Of a stretch of DNA of 64,000 nt, positions 12,646 to 26,484 are shown one piece after another. The DNA lies in NCBI GenBank assembly GCA_037074705.1, contig JAYJMR010000060.1, forward strand, positions 62,001 through 126,000, read 5' to 3'. Each line of letters opens with the position of its first letter. The stretch's first letter is position 1. A program made the position numbers and the translations under genes. The notes beneath the pieces were generated by a model, which saw only the letters and a list, made by a program, of their open reading frames with translations, was not told the DNA's origin and made no database searches. Origin of the DNA: Zhengitettix transpicula. Its lineage: Eukaryota; Arthropoda; Insecta; Orthoptera; Tetrigidae.

Positions 12646-13982
12646 ATGGCTCTACTTCGTATCCTGAAAAAGAGAAATATTTCGAAAAGTTTTATTTGTA
12701 TTATAATTCTGATTTCATAATAAATTTACGCATTTTTATTACATTAAGACGAATTTATTGTGAAAACTTTAAGTATTATTGAACTTCTTACTGATGAATA
12801 ACAAAATTATTTAGCGTATTGTTCTGTGTAAATTTATGTGATTAAAATATATTGATATCTTAAACACTGTTAACATATCTAACAGATAACTCGCTAATAA
12901 AGTACAGATTCAGCATATATATTGCGATTCGGCTATTTGTAACCTCTATGCTTAGGGTACCGTCACAATTACGCATTACAACGCAAAACAGTAGAGATAT
13001 CTAAAAAAAAATTTATTTTATTCTAAATTACATTTTAAACAAACATTCCGAGCGTTTTAGCCACATCATACAAATACTTTTTAAGAAAATGGCTCTACTT
13101 CTATTTCCGGTAAATAAAAATATTTCGAAAAGTTTTATTCGTATCAGAATTCTGATTACATAAAAAATTTACTCAATTTCGCTACATTAGGACGATTTTT
13201 TTCAGACAATTTAAAATATTTTCAACGTCTAACTGATGAATAACAAAAATGTTTACCGTATTGTTCCGTGTAAATTTAAGTGATTATAAATATATGGATA
13301 TCTTGTACACTGTTAAAATATCTAACTGATATCTCGCTAATACAGTACAGATTCTGCATATACATTGTAATTCGGCTTGTTGTAACCTCTATTCTTGGAG
13401 TATCGTCAGAATTACCCATTACATCGCAAAACAGTAGAGATATCTAAAAAAAACATACTTTATTTTATTCAAAATTACAATTTAAACAAACATTTCGAGC
13501 TTTTCAGCCACATCATACGAAAACTTTTTAAGAAAATGGCTCTACTTCTATTTCCGATAAAGAAAAATATTTCGAAAAGATTTATACGTATCAGAATTCT
13601 GATTTCATAACAAATTTAAACAGTTTCGCTACATTTGGACGATTTTTTTAAAAAATTTAAAATATTTTTCAACGTCTAACTGATGAGTAATAAAAATATT
13701 TACCGTATTGTTCCGTGTAAATTTATGTGATTCAAAATATATCGATATCTTGTACACTGTTAAAATATCTAACTGATATCTCGATAATACAGTACAGATT
13801 CTGCATATACATTGTGATTGGGCTTTTTGTAACCTCTATTCTTGCAGTATCGTCATAATTACGCATTACATCGCAAAACAGTAGAGAAATATAAAAAAAA
13901 CATACTTTATTTTATTCAAAATTACATTTGAAACAAACATTCCGAGCTTTTTAGCAACATCATACAAATACTTTTTTAGAAA
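12646..13982 (+). repeat. 9-mer HOR, partial copy 3 (first trimer)
   Basis: Landmarks at 12646 Q, 13089 Pb and 13536 Pa match 4608/8627, 5051/9070 and 5498/9517 in order and variants (443-bp Q, CGAAAACTTT). The Q monomer is more mutated than its partners: CTTCGTATCCTG, and TTTGTATTATAATTCTG, which removes the EcoRI site. After about 13960 the array no longer follows the 9-mer order. Confidence 0.88.
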
Positions 13983-15764
13983 ATGGCTCTACTTCTAATC
14001 CTGAAAAAGAGAAATATTTCGAAAAGTTTTATTCGTATTAGAATTCTGATTTCATAATAAATTTACGCATTTTTATTACATTAAGACGAATTTATTGTAA
14101 AAACTTTAAGTAATTTTGAACTTCTTACTGATGAATAACAAAATTATCTAGCGTATTGTTCTGTGTAAATTGATGTGATTCAAAATATATTGATATCTTG
14201 TACACTGTTAACATATCTAACAGATATCTCGCTAATAAAGTACAGATTCAGCATATACATTGCGATTCGGCTATTTGTAACCTCTATGCTTAGGGTAGCG
14301 TCACAATTACGCATTACATCGCAAACCAGTAGAGATTTCTAAAAAAAAAACTTTATTTTATTAAAATTACATTTTAAACAAACATTCCGAGCGTTTTAGC
14401 CACATCATACAAATTCTTTTTAAGAAAATGGCTCTACTTCTATTTACGGTAAAGAAAAATATTCCGAAAAGTTTTATTCGTATCAGAATTCTGATTACAT
14501 AAAAAATTTACTCAATTTCGCTACATTAGGACGATTTTTTTCAGACAATTTAAAATATTTTTCAACGTCTAACTGATGAATACCAAAAATGTTTACCGTA
14601 TTGTTACGTGTAAATTTAAGTGATTATAAATATATCGATATGTTGTACACTGTTAAAATATCTAACAGATATCTCGCTAATAAAGTACAGATTCTGCATA
14701 TAAATTGTGATTCGGCTATTTGTAACCTCTTAGCTTGGTGTATCGTCATAACTACGCATTGCATCGCAAACAAGTAGAGATATCTAAAAAAACAGACTTT
14801 ATTTTAATCAAAAATACATATTAAACAAACATTTCGAGCTTTTCAGCCACATCATACAAATACTTTTTAAGGAAATGGCTCTATTTCTACTTCCGATAAA
14901 GAAAAATAATTCGAAAAGTTTTATTCGTATCAGAATTCTGATTTCATAACAAATGTAAACAGTTTCGCTACATTTGGACGATTTTTTTAAAAAATTTAAA
15001 AAATTTTTCAACGTCTAACTGATGAGTAATAAAAATATTTACCGTATTGTTCCGTGTAAATTTATGTGATTCAAAATATATCGATATCTTGTACACTGTT
15101 AAAATATCTAACTGATATCTCGATAATACAGTACAGATTCTGCATATACATTGTGATTGGGCTTTTTGTAACCTTTATTCTTGCAGTATCGTCATAATTA
15201 CGCATTACATCGCAAAACAGTAGAGAAATATAAAAAAAACATACTTTATTTTATTCAAAATTACATTTGAAACAAACATTCTGATCTTTTTAGCAACATC
15301 ATACAAATACTTTTTTAGAAAATGGCTCTACTTCTAATCCTGAAAAAGAGAAATATTTCGAAAAGTTTTATTCGTATTAGAATTCTGATTTCATAATAAA
15401 TTTACGCATTTTTATTACATTAAGACGAATTTATTGTGAAAACTTTAAGTATTTTTGAACTTCTTACTGATGAATAACAAAATTATTTAGCGTATTGTTC
15501 TGTGTAAATTTATGTGATTAAAATATATTGATATCTTGTACACTGTTAACATATCTAACAGATAACTCGCTAATAAAGTACAGATTCAGCATATATATTG
15601 CGATTCGGCTATTTGTAACCTCTATGCTTAGGGTACCGTCACAATTACGCATTACAACGCAAAACAGTAGAGATATCTAAAATAAAATTTATTTTATTCT
15701 AAATTACTTTTTAAACAAACATTCCGAGCGTTTTAGCCACATCATACAAATACTTTTTAAGAAA
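13983..15764 (+). repeat. Q-Pb-Pa-Q block in shifted register
   Basis: Landmarks at 13983 Q, 14428 Pb, 14875 Pa and 15322 Q. The first Q should match 5945/9964 if the 9-mer continued. Instead it carries TTTTTTAGAAAATGG and TTTGAACTTC of the second-trimer Q monomers at 7286/11305. One trimer has been skipped, consistent with unequal exchange between trimers of the 9-mer. The Pa at 14875 has AAAAATAATTCG, a variant that is common further right (21574, 33635, 34976, 36763, 38103, 40337). Confidence 0.8.
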
Positions 15765-17552
15765 ATGGCTCTACTTCTATTTCCGGTAAATAAAAATATT
15801 TCGAAAAGTTTTATTCGTATCAGAATTCTGATTACATAAAAAATTTACTCAATTTCGCTACATTAGGACGATTTTTTTAAGACAATTTAAAATATTTTTC
15901 AACGTCTAACTGATGAATAACAAAAATGTTTACCGTATTGTTCCGTGTAAATTTAAGTGATTATAAATATATCGATATCTTGTACGTTGTTAAAATATCT
16001 AACTGATATCTCGCTAATACAGTACAGATTCTGCATATACATTGTAATTCGGCTTGTTGTAACCTCTATTCTTGGAGTATCGTCAGAATTACCCATTACA
16101 TCGCAAAACAGTAGAGAAATATAAAAAAAACATACTTTATTTTATTCAAAATTACATTTGAAACGAACATTCCGAGCAATTTAGCCACATCATACAAATA
16201 CTGTTTAAGAGAATGGCTCTACTTCTTTATCCTGAAAAAGAGAAATGTTTCGGAAAGTTTTATTCGTATTAGAATTCTGATTTCATAAAAAATTTACGCA
16301 TTTCCATTACATTAGGACGAATTTTTTGTGAAAACTTTAAATATTTTTGAACTTCTTACTGATGAATAACAAAATTATTTAGCGTATTGTTCTGTGTAAA
16401 TTTATGTGATTCAAAATATATTGATATCTTGTACACTGTTAACATATCTAACAGATATCTCGCTATTAAAGTACAGATTCTGCATATACATTGCGATTCG
16501 GCTATTTGTAACCTCTAGAGTTAGAGTATCGTCATAATTACGCTTTACATCGCAAAACTTTAGAGATATCTAAAAAAAAACTTTATTTTATTCTAAATTA
16601 CATTTTAAACGAACATTCCGAGCGTTTTAGCCACATCATACAAATACTTTTTAAGAAAATGGCTCTACTTCTAATTCCGGTAAAGAAAAATATTACGAAA
16701 AGTTTTATTCGTAAAAGGATTCTGATTACATAAAAAATTTACTCAATTTCGCTACATTAGGACGCTTTTTTTCAGACAATTTAAAATATTTTTCAACGTC
16801 TAACTGATGAATAACAAAAATGTTTACCGTATTGTTCCGTGTAAATTTATGTGATTATAAATATATCGATATCTTGTACGTTGTTAAAATATCTAACTGA
16901 TATCTCGCTAATACAGTACTGATTCTGCATATACATTGTAATTCGGCTTGTTGTAACCTCTATTCTTGGAGTATCGTCACAATTACGCATTACATTGCTA
17001 AACAGTAGAGATATCTAAAAAAAACAAACTTTATTTTATTCAAAATTACATTTGAAACAAACATTCCGAGCATTTTAGCCACATCATACAAATACTGTTT
17101 AAGAAAATGGCTCTACTTCTTTATCCTGAAAAAGAGAAATGTTTCGGAAAGTTTTATTCGTATCAGAATTCTGATTTCATAAAAAATTTACGCATTTTTA
17201 TTACATTAAGACGAATTTATTGTGAAAACTTGTAGTATTTTTGAAATTCTTACTGATGAATAACAAAATTATTTAGCGTATTGTTCTGTGTAAATTTATG
17301 TGATTCAAAATATATTGATATCTTGTACACTGTTAACATATCTAACAGATATCTCGCTAATAAAGTACAGATTCAGCATATACATTGCGATTCGGCTATT
17401 TGTAACCTCTATGCTTAGGGTAGCGTCACAATTACGCATTACATCGCAAACCAGTAGAGATATCTAAAAAAAAACTTTATTTTATTCTAAATTACATTTT
17501 AAACAAACATTCCGAGCGTTTTAGCCACATCATACAAATTCTTTTTAAGAAA
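15765..17552 (+). repeat. Pb-Qc-Pb*-Qc block, first occurrence
   Basis: Landmarks at 15765 Pb, 16213 Qc, 16659 Pb* and 17107 Qc. Qc monomers are marked by TACTGTTTAAGA before the landmark and CTTTATCCTG with TGTTTCGG after it. The Pb* at 16659 has CGTAAAAGGATTCTG (no EcoRI site) and GGACGCTTTTTTTC. The tail before 17107 has ACATTGCTAAACAG. The same markers occur in order at 22.0-23.4 kb and largely at 43.9-45.3 kb, so this block exists three times in the window. Confidence 0.82.
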
Positions 17553-18000
17553 ATGGCTCTACTTCTATTTACGGTAAAGAAAAATATTCCGAAAAGGTTT
17601 ATTCGTATCAGAATTCTGATTACATAAAAAATTTACTCAATTTCGCTACATTAGGACGATTTTTTTCAGACAATTTAAAATATTTTTCAACGTCTAACTG
17701 ATCAATACAAAACATGTTAACCGTATTGTTACGTGTAAATTTATGTGATTCAAAATATATCGATATCTTGTACACTGTTAAAATATCTAACTGATATCTC
17801 GATAATACAGTACAGATTCTGCATATACATTGTGATTGGGCTTTTTGTAACCTTTATTCTTGCAGTATCGTCATAATTACGCATTACATCGCAAAACAGT
17901 AGAGAAATATAAAAAAAACATACTTTATTTTATTCAAAATTACATTTGAAACAAACATTCCGAGCTTTTTAGCAACATCATACAAATACTTTTTAAGAAA
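17553..18000 (+). repeat. Hybrid monomer Pb/Pa with TGATCA
   Basis: The left part is Pb (TTTACTCAATTTCGC, TTTTTTTCAGACAATTT). From about 17742 it is Pa (TTTATGTGATTCAAAATATATCG, CGATAATACAG, TTGGGCTTTTTG). Just before the switch it reads CTGATCAATACAAAA, a form absent from ordinary Pb. The same hybrid with the same TGATCA is found at landmarks 18894, 23808, 26485 and 27827, so it formed once and was then multiplied. This copy also has a private GTTAACCG where the others have GTTTACCG. Confidence 0.82.
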
Positions 18001-18893
18001 ATGGCTCTACTTCTAATCCTGAAAAAGAGAAATATTTCGAAAAGTTTTATTCGTATTAGAATTCTGATTTCATAATAAATTTACGCATTTTTATTACATT
18101 AAGACGAATTTATTGTGAAAACTTTAAGTATTTTTGAACTTCTTACTGATGAATAACAAAATTATTTAGCGTATTGTTCTGTGTAAATTGATGTGATTTA
18201 AAATATATTGATATCTTGTACACTGTTAACATATCTAACAGATATCTCGCTAATAAAGTACAGATTCAGCATATACATTGCGATTCGGCTATTTGTAACC
18301 TCTATGCTTAGGGTAGCGTCACAATTACGCATTACATCGCAAACCAGTAGAGATTTCTAAAAAAAAAACTTTAATTTATTTAAAATTACATTTTAAACAA
18401 ACATTCCGAGCGTTTTAGCCACATCATACAAATTCCTTTTAAGGAAATGGCTCTACTTCTTTATCCTGAAAAAGAGAAATGTTTCGGAAAGTTTTATTCG
18501 TATCAGAATTCTGATTTCATAAAAAATTTACGCATTTTTATTACATTAAGACGAATTTATTGTGAAAACTTGTAGTATTTTTGAAATTCTTACTGATGAA
18601 TAACAAAATTATTTAGCGTATTGTTCTGTGTAAATTTATGTGATTCAAAATATATTGATATCTTGTACACTGTTAACATATCTAACAGATATCTCGCTAA
18701 TAAAGTACAGATTCAGCATATACATTGCGATTCGGCTATTTGTAACCTCTATGCTTAGGGTAGCGTCACAATTACGCATTACATCGCAAACCAGTAGAGA
18801 TATCTAAAAAAAAAACTTTATTTTATTCTAAATTACATTTTAAACAAACATTCCGAGCGTTTTAGCCACATCATACAAATTCTTTTTAAGAAA
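18001..18893 (+). repeat. Q then Q-tail/Qc junction monomer
   Basis: Landmarks at 18001 Q and 18447 Qc. The sequence before 18447 is the GCGTTTTAGCC ... AAATTCCTTTTAAG tail that normally leads into a Pb monomer, but the body after the landmark is Qc (CTTTATCCTG, TGTTTCGG). The exchange therefore lies at or close to the landmark. The same junction with the same CCTTTTAAG variant recurs before 26039, 29167, 30953, 32740 and 35868. Confidence 0.8.
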
Positions 18894-21800
18894 ATGGCTC
18901 TACTTCTATTTACGGTAAAGAAAAATATTCCGAAAAGTTTTATTCGTATCAGAATTCTGATTACATAAAAAATTTACTCAATTTCGCTACATTAGGACGA
19001 TTTTTTTCAGACAATTTAAAATATTTTTCAACGTCTAACTGATCAATACAAAAAATGTTTACCGTATTGTTACGTGTAAATTTATGTGATTCAAAATATA
19101 TCGATATCTTGTACACTGTTAAAATATCTAACTGATATCTCGATAATACAGTACAGATTCTGCATATACATTGTGATTGGGCTTTTTGTAACCCTTATTC
19201 TTGCAGTATCGTCATAATTACGCATTACATCGCAAAACAGTAGAGAAATATAAAAAAAACATACTTTATTTTATTCAAAATTACATTTGAAACCAACATT
19301 CCGAGCTTTTTAGCAACATCATACAAATACTTTTTAAGAAAATGGCTCTACTTCTAATCCTGAAAAAGAGAAATATTTCGAAAAGTTTTATTCGTATTAG
19401 AATTCTGATTTCATAATAAATTTACGCATTTTTATTACATTAAGACGAATTTATTGTGAAAACTTTAAGTATTTTTGAACTTCATACTGATGAATAACAA
19501 AATTATTTAGCGTATTGTTCTGTGTAAATTTCTGTGATTAAAATATATTGATATCTTGTACACTGTTAACATATCTAACAGATAACTCGCTAATAAAGTA
19601 CAGATTCAGCATATATATTGCGATTCGGCTATTTGTAACCTCTATGCTTAGGGTACCGTCACAATTACGCATTACAACGCAAAACAGTAGAGATATCTAA
19701 AAAAAAAATTATTTTATTCTAAATTACATTTTAAACAAACATTCCGAGCGTTTTAGCCACATCATACAAATACTTTTTAAGACAATGGCTCTACTTCTAT
19801 TTCCGGTAAATAAAAATATTTCGAAAAGTTTTATTCGTATCAGAATTCTGATTACATAAAAAATTTACTCAATTTCGCTACATTAGGACGATTTTTTTCA
19901 GACAATTTAAAATATTTTTCAACGTCTAACTGATGAATAACAAAAATGTTTACCGTATTGTTCCGTGTAAATTTAAGTGATTATAAATATATGGATATCT
20001 TGTACACTGTTAAAATATCTAACTGATATCTCGCTAATACAGTACAGATTCTGCATATACATTGTAATTCGGCTTGTTGTAACCTCTATTCTTGGAGTAT
20101 CGTCAGAATTACCCATTACATCGCAAAACAGTAGAGATATCTAAAAAAACATACTTTATTTTATTCAAAATTACAATTTAAACAAACATTTCGAGCTTTT
20201 CAGCCACTTCATACGAATACTTTTTAAGAAAATGGCTCTACTTCTATTTCCGATAAAGAAAAATATTTCGAAAAGTTTTATACGTATCAGAATTCTGATT
20301 TCATAACAAATTTAAACAGTTTCGCTACATTTGGACGATTTTTTTAAAAAATTTAAAATATTTTTCAACGTCTAACTGATGAGTAATAAAAATATTTACC
20401 GTATTGTTCCGTGTAAATTTATGTGATTCAAAATATATCGATATCTTGTACACTGTTAAAATATCTAACTGATATCTCGATAATACAGTACAGATTCTGC
20501 ATATACATTGTGATTTGGCTTTTTGTAACCTCTATTCTTGCAGTATCGTCATAATTACGCATTACATCGCAAAACAGTGGAGAAATATAAAAAAAAACAT
20601 ACTTTATTTTATTCAAAATTACATTTGAAACAAACATTCCGAGCTTTTTAGCAACATCATACAAATACTTTTTCAGAAAATGGCTCTACTTCTAATCCTG
20701 AAAAAGAGAAATATTTCGAAAAGTTTTATTCGTATTAGAATTCTGATTTCATAATAAATTTACGCATTTTTATTACATTAAGACGAATTTATTGTGAAAA
20801 CTTTAAGTATTTTTGAACTTATTACTGATGAATAACAAAATTATTTAGCGTATTGTTCTGTGTAAATTGATGTGATTCAAAATATATTGATATCTTGTAC
20901 ACTGTTAACATATCTAACAGATATCTCGCTAATAAAGTACAGATTCAGCATATACATTGCGATTCGGCTATTTGTAACCTCTATGCTTAGGGTAGCGTCA
21001 CAATTACGCATTACATCGCAAACCAGTAGAGATTTCTAAAAAAAAAACTTTATTTTATTTAAAATTACATTTTAAACAAACATTCCGAGCGTTTTAGCCA
21101 CATCATACAAATTCTTTTTAAGAAAATGGCTCTACTTCTATTTACGGTAAAGAAAAATATTCCGAAAAGTTTTATTCGTATCAGAATTCTGATTACATAA
21201 AAAATTTACTCAATTTCGCTACATTAGGACGATTTTTTTCAGACAATTTAAAATATTTTTCAACGTCTAACTGATGAATACCAAAAATGTTTACCGTATT
21301 GTTACGTGTAAATTTAAGTGATTATAAATATATCGATATGTTGTACACTGTTAAAATATCTAACAGATATCTCGCTAATAAAGTACAGATTCTGCATATA
21401 AATTGTGATTCGGCTATTTGTAACCTCTTAGTTAGGTGTATCGTCATAACTACGCATTGCATCGCAAACAAGTAGAGATATCTAAAAAAAACAGACTTTA
21501 TTTTAATCAAAAATACATATTAAACAAACATTTCGAGCTTTTCAGCCACATCATACAAATACTTTTTAAGGAAATGGCTCTATTTCTGCTTCCGATAAAG
21601 AAAAATAATTCGAAAAGTTTTATTCGTATCAGAATTCTGATTTCATAACAAATTTAAACAGTTTCGCTACATTTGGACGATTTTTTTAAAAAATTTAAAA
21701 TATTTTTCAACGTCTAACTGATGAGTAATAAAAATATTTACCGTATTGTTCCGTGTAAATTTATGTGATTCAAAATATATCGATATCTTGTACACTGTTA

Positions 21801-22020
21801 AAATATCTAACTGATATCTCGATAATACAGTACAGATTCTGCATATACATTGTGATTGGGCTTGTTGTAACCTCTATTCTTGGAGTATCGTCATAATTAC
21901 GCATTACATCGCAAAACAGTAGAGAAATATAAAAAAAACATACTTTATTTTATTCAAAATTACATTTGAAACGAACATTCCGAGCATTTTAGCCACATCA
22001 TACAAATACTGTTTAAGAGA
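18894..22020 (+). repeat. Mosaic: Pb/Pa-Q-Pb-Pa-Q-Pb-Pa
   Basis: Landmarks at 18894 Pb/Pa hybrid, 19342 Q, 19785 Pb, 20232 Pa, 20680 Q, 21126 Pb and 21574 Pa. The first five correspond one to one with 23808, 24254, 24698, 25146 and 25593, about 4913 bp (11 monomers) further on, including the short Q at 19342 (GTGATTAAAATAT form). The two series part after the fifth monomer. The tail after 21574 switches to TTGGGCTTGTTG and leads into the second Qc-Pb-Pb*-Qc block. Confidence 0.8.
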
Positions 22021-23807
22021 ATGGCTCTACTTCTTTATCCTGAAAAAGAGAAATGTTTCTGAAAGTTTTATTCGTATTAGAATTCTGATTTCATAAAAAA
22101 TTTACGCATTTCCATTACATTAGGACGAATTTTTTGTGAAAACTTTAAATATTTTTGAACTTCTTACTGATGAATAACAAAATTATTTAGCGTATTGTTC
22201 TGTGTAAATTTATGTGATTCAAAATATATTGATATCTTGTACACTGTTAACATATCTAACAGATATCTCGCTAATAAAGTACAGATTCTGCATATACATT
22301 GCGATTCGGCTATTTGTAACCTCTAGAGTTAGAGTATCGTCATAATTACGCTTTACATCGCAAAACTGTAGAGATATCTAAAAAAAACTTTATTTTATTC
22401 TAAATTACATTTTAAACGAACATTCCGAGCGTTTTAGCCACATCATACAAATACTTTTTAAGAAAATGGCTCTACTTCTATTTCCGGTAAAGAAAAATAT
22501 TCCGAAAAGTTTTATTCGTATCAGAATTCTGATTACATAAAAAATTTACTCAATTTCGCTACATTTGGACGATTTTTTTCAGACCATTTAAAATATTTTT
22601 CAACGTCTAACTGATGAATAACAAAAATGTTTACCGTATTGTTCCGTGTAAATTTAAGTGATTATAAATATATCGATATCTTGTACACTGTTAAAATATT
22701 TAACTGTTATCACGCTAATACAGTACAGTTTCTGCATATACATTGTAATTCGGCTTGTTGTAACCTCTATTCTTGGAGTATCGTCACAATTACGCATTAC
22801 ATTGCAAAACAGTAGAGATATCTAAAAAAAACAAACTTTATTTTATTCTAAATTACATTTTAAACAAACATTCCGAGCGTATTAGCCACATCATACAAAT
22901 ACTTTTTAAGAAAATGGCTCTACTTCTATTTCCGGTAAAGAAAAATATTACGAAAAGTTTTATTCGTAAAAGGATTCTGATTACATAAAAAATTTACTCA
23001 ATTTCGCTACATTAGGACGCTTTTTTTCAGACAATTTAAAATATTTTTCAACGTCTAACTGATGAATAACAAAAATGTTTACCGTATTGTTCCGTGTAAA
23101 TTTATGTGATTATAAATATATCGATATCTTGTACGTTGTTAAAATATCTAACTGATATCTCGCTAATACAGTACTGATTCTGCATATACATTGTAATTCG
23201 GCTTGTTGTAACCTCTATTCTTGGAGTATCGTCACAATTACGCATTACATTGCTAAACAGTAGAGATATCTAAAAAAAACAAACTTTATTTTATTCAAAA
23301 TTACATTTGAAACGAACATTCCGAGCATTTTAGCCACATCATACAAATACTGTTTAAGAAAATGGCTCTACTTCTTTATCCTGAAAAAGAGAAATGTTTC
23401 GGAAAGTTTTATTCGTATCAGAATTCTGATTTCATAAAAAATTTACGAATTTTTATTACATTAAGACGAATTTATTGTGAAAACTTGTAGTATTTTTGAA
23501 ATTCTTACTGATGAATAACAAAATTATTTAGCGTATTTTTCTGTGTAAATTTATGTGATTCAAAATATATTGATATCTTGTACACTGTTAACATATCTAA
23601 CAGATAACTCGCTAATAAAGTACAGATTCAGCATATACATTGCGATTCGGCTATTTGTAACCTCTATGCTTAGGGTAGCGTCACAATTACGCATTACATC
23701 GCAAACCAGTAGAGATATCTAAAAAAAAACTTTATTTTATTCTAAATTACATTTTAAACAAACATTCCGAGCGTTTTAGCCACATCATACAAATTCTTTT
23801 TAAGAAA
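22021..23807 (+). repeat. Qc-Pb-Pb*-Qc block, second occurrence
   Basis: Landmarks at 22021 Qc, 22466 Pb, 22914 Pb* and 23362 Qc. The Pb at 22466 has a tail AATATTTAACTGTTATCACG. The Pb* at 22914 has GCGTATTAGCC, CGTAAAAGG and GGACGCTTTTTTTC. The tail after 22021 reads CTCTAGAGTTAGAGTATCG. The same series stands about 21888 bp downstream (43908, 44355, 44802, 45250). A shorter version is at 16213-17107, lacking the extra Pb. Confidence 0.83.
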
Positions 23808-26484
23808 ATGGCTCTACTTCTATTTACGGTAAAGAAAAATATTCCTAAAAGTTTTATTCGTATCAGAATTCTGATTACATAAAAAATTTACTCAATTTCG
23901 CTACATTAGGACGATTTTTTTCAGACAATTTAAAATATTTTTCAACGTCTAACTGATCAATACAAAAAATGTTTACCGTATTGTTACGTGTAAATTTATG
24001 TGATTCAAAATATATCGATATCTTGTACACTGTTAAAATATCTAACTGATATCTCGATAATACAGTACAGATTCTGCATATACATTGTGATTGGGCTTTT
24101 TGTAACCTTTATTCTTGCAGTATCGTCATAATTACGCATTACATCGCAAAACAGTAGAGAAATATAAAGAACATACTTTATTTTATTCACAATTACATTT
24201 GAAACAAACATTCCGAGCTTTTTAGCAACATCATACAAATACTTTTTAAGAAAATGGCTCTACTTCTAATCCTGAAAAACAGAAATATTTCGAAAAGTTT
24301 TATTCGTATTAGAATTCTGATTTCATAATAAATTTACGCATTTTTATTACATTAAGACGAATTTATTGTGAAAACTTTAAGTATTTTTGAACTTCTTACT
24401 GATGAATAACAAAATTATTTAGCGTATTGTTCTGTGTAAATTTATGTGATTAAAATATATTGATATCTTGTACACTGTTAACATATCTAACAGATAACTC
24501 GCTAATAAAGTACAGATTCAGCATATATATTGCGATTCGGCTATTTGTAACCTCTATGCTTAGGGTACCGTCACAATTACGCATTACAACGCAAAACAGT
24601 AGAGATATCTAAAAAAAAAATTTATTTTATTCTAAATTACATTTTAAACAAACATTCCGAGCGTTTTAGCCACATCATACAAATACTTTTTAAGAAAATG
24701 GCTCTACTTCTATTTCCGGTAAATAAAAATATTTCGAAAAGTTTTATTCGTATCAGAATTCTGATTACATAAAAAATTTACTCAATTTCGCTACATTAGG
24801 ACGATTTTTTTCAGACAATTTAAAATATTTTTCAACGTCTAACTGATGAATAACAAAAATGTTTACCGTATTGTTCCGTGTAAATTTAAGTGATTATAAA
24901 TATATGGATATCTTGTACACTGTTAAAATATCTAACTGATATCTCGCTAATACAGTACAGATTCTGCATATACATTGTAATTCGGCTTGTTGTAACCTCT
25001 ATTCTTGGAGTATCGTCAGAATTACCCATTACATCGCAAAACAGTAGAGATATCTAAAAAAAACATACTTTATTTTATTCAAAATTACAATTTAAACAAA
25101 CATTTCGAGCTTTTCAGCCACATCATACGAATACTTTTTAAGAAAATGGCTCTACTTCTATTTCCGATAAAGAAAAATATTTCGAAAAGTTTTATACGTA
25201 TCAGAATTCTGATTTCATAACAAATTTAAACAGTTTCGCTACATTTGGACGATTTTTTTAAAAAATTTAAAATATTTTTCAACGTCTAACTGATGAGTAA
25301 TAAAAATATTTACCGTATTGTTCCGTGTAAATTTATGTGATTCAAAATATATCGATATCTTGTACACTGTTAAAATATCTAACTGATATCTCGATAATAC
25401 AGTACAGATTCTGCATATACATTGTGTTTGTGCTTTTTGTAACCTCTATTCTTGCAGTATCGTCATAATTACGCATTACATCGCAAAACAGTAGAGAAAT
25501 ATAAAAAAAACATACTTTATTTTATTCAAAATTACATTTGAAACAAACATTCCGAGCTTTTTAGCAACATCATACAAATACTTTTTCAGAAAATGGCTCT
25601 ACTTCTAATCCTGAAAAAGAGAAATATTTCGAAAAGTTTTATTCGTATTAGAATTCTGATTTCATAATAAATTTACGCATTTTTATTACATTAAGACGAA
25701 TTTATTGTGAAAACTTTAAGTATTTTTGAACTTCTTACTGATGAATAACAAAATTATTTAGCGTATTGTTCTGTGTAAATTGATGTGATTCAAAATATAT
25801 TGATATCTTGTACACTGTTAACATATCTAACAGATATCTCGCTAATAAAGTACAGATTCAGCATATACATTGCGATTCGGCTATTTGTAACCTCTATGCT
25901 TAGGGTAGCGTCACAATTACGCATTACATCGCAAACCAGTAGAGATTTCTAAAAAAAAAACTTTATTTTATTTAAAATTACATTTTAAACAAACATTCCG
26001 AGCGTTTTAGCCACATCATACAAATTCCTTTTAAGAAAATGGCTCTACTTCTTTATCCTGAAAAAGAGAAATGTTTCGGAAAGTTTTATTCGTATCAGAA
26101 TTCTGATTTCATAAAAAATTTACGCATTTTTATTACATTAAGACGAATTTATTGTGAAAACTTGTAGTATTTTTGAAATTCTTACTGATGAATAACAAAA
26201 TTATTTAGCGTATTTTTCTGTGTAAATTTATGTGATTCAAAATATATTGATATCTTGTACACTGTTAACATATCTAACAGATATCTCGCTAATAAAGTAC
26301 AGATTCAGCATATACATTGCGATTCGGCTATTTGTAACCTCTATGCTTAGGGTAGCGTCACAATTACGCATTACATCGCAAACCAGTAGAGATATCTAAA
26401 AAAAAACTTTATTTTATTCTAAATTACATTTTAAACAAACATTCCGAGCGTTTTAGCCACATCATACAAATTCTTTTTAAGAAA
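23808..26484 (+). repeat. Mosaic: Pb/Pa-Q-Pb-Pa-Q-Qc
   Basis: Landmarks at 23808 Pb/Pa hybrid (TGATCA), 24254 Q, 24698 Pb, 25146 Pa, 25593 Q and 26039 Qc. The first five are the second copy of the series at 18894-20680. The Pa at 25146 has the CATTGTGTTTGTGC tail otherwise seen only in the first monomer of the window. Before 26039 is the same Q-tail/Qc junction (AAATTCCTTTTAAG) as before 18447. A private shortening of the A run (ATATAAAGAACATAC) occurs near 24167. Confidence 0.8.
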
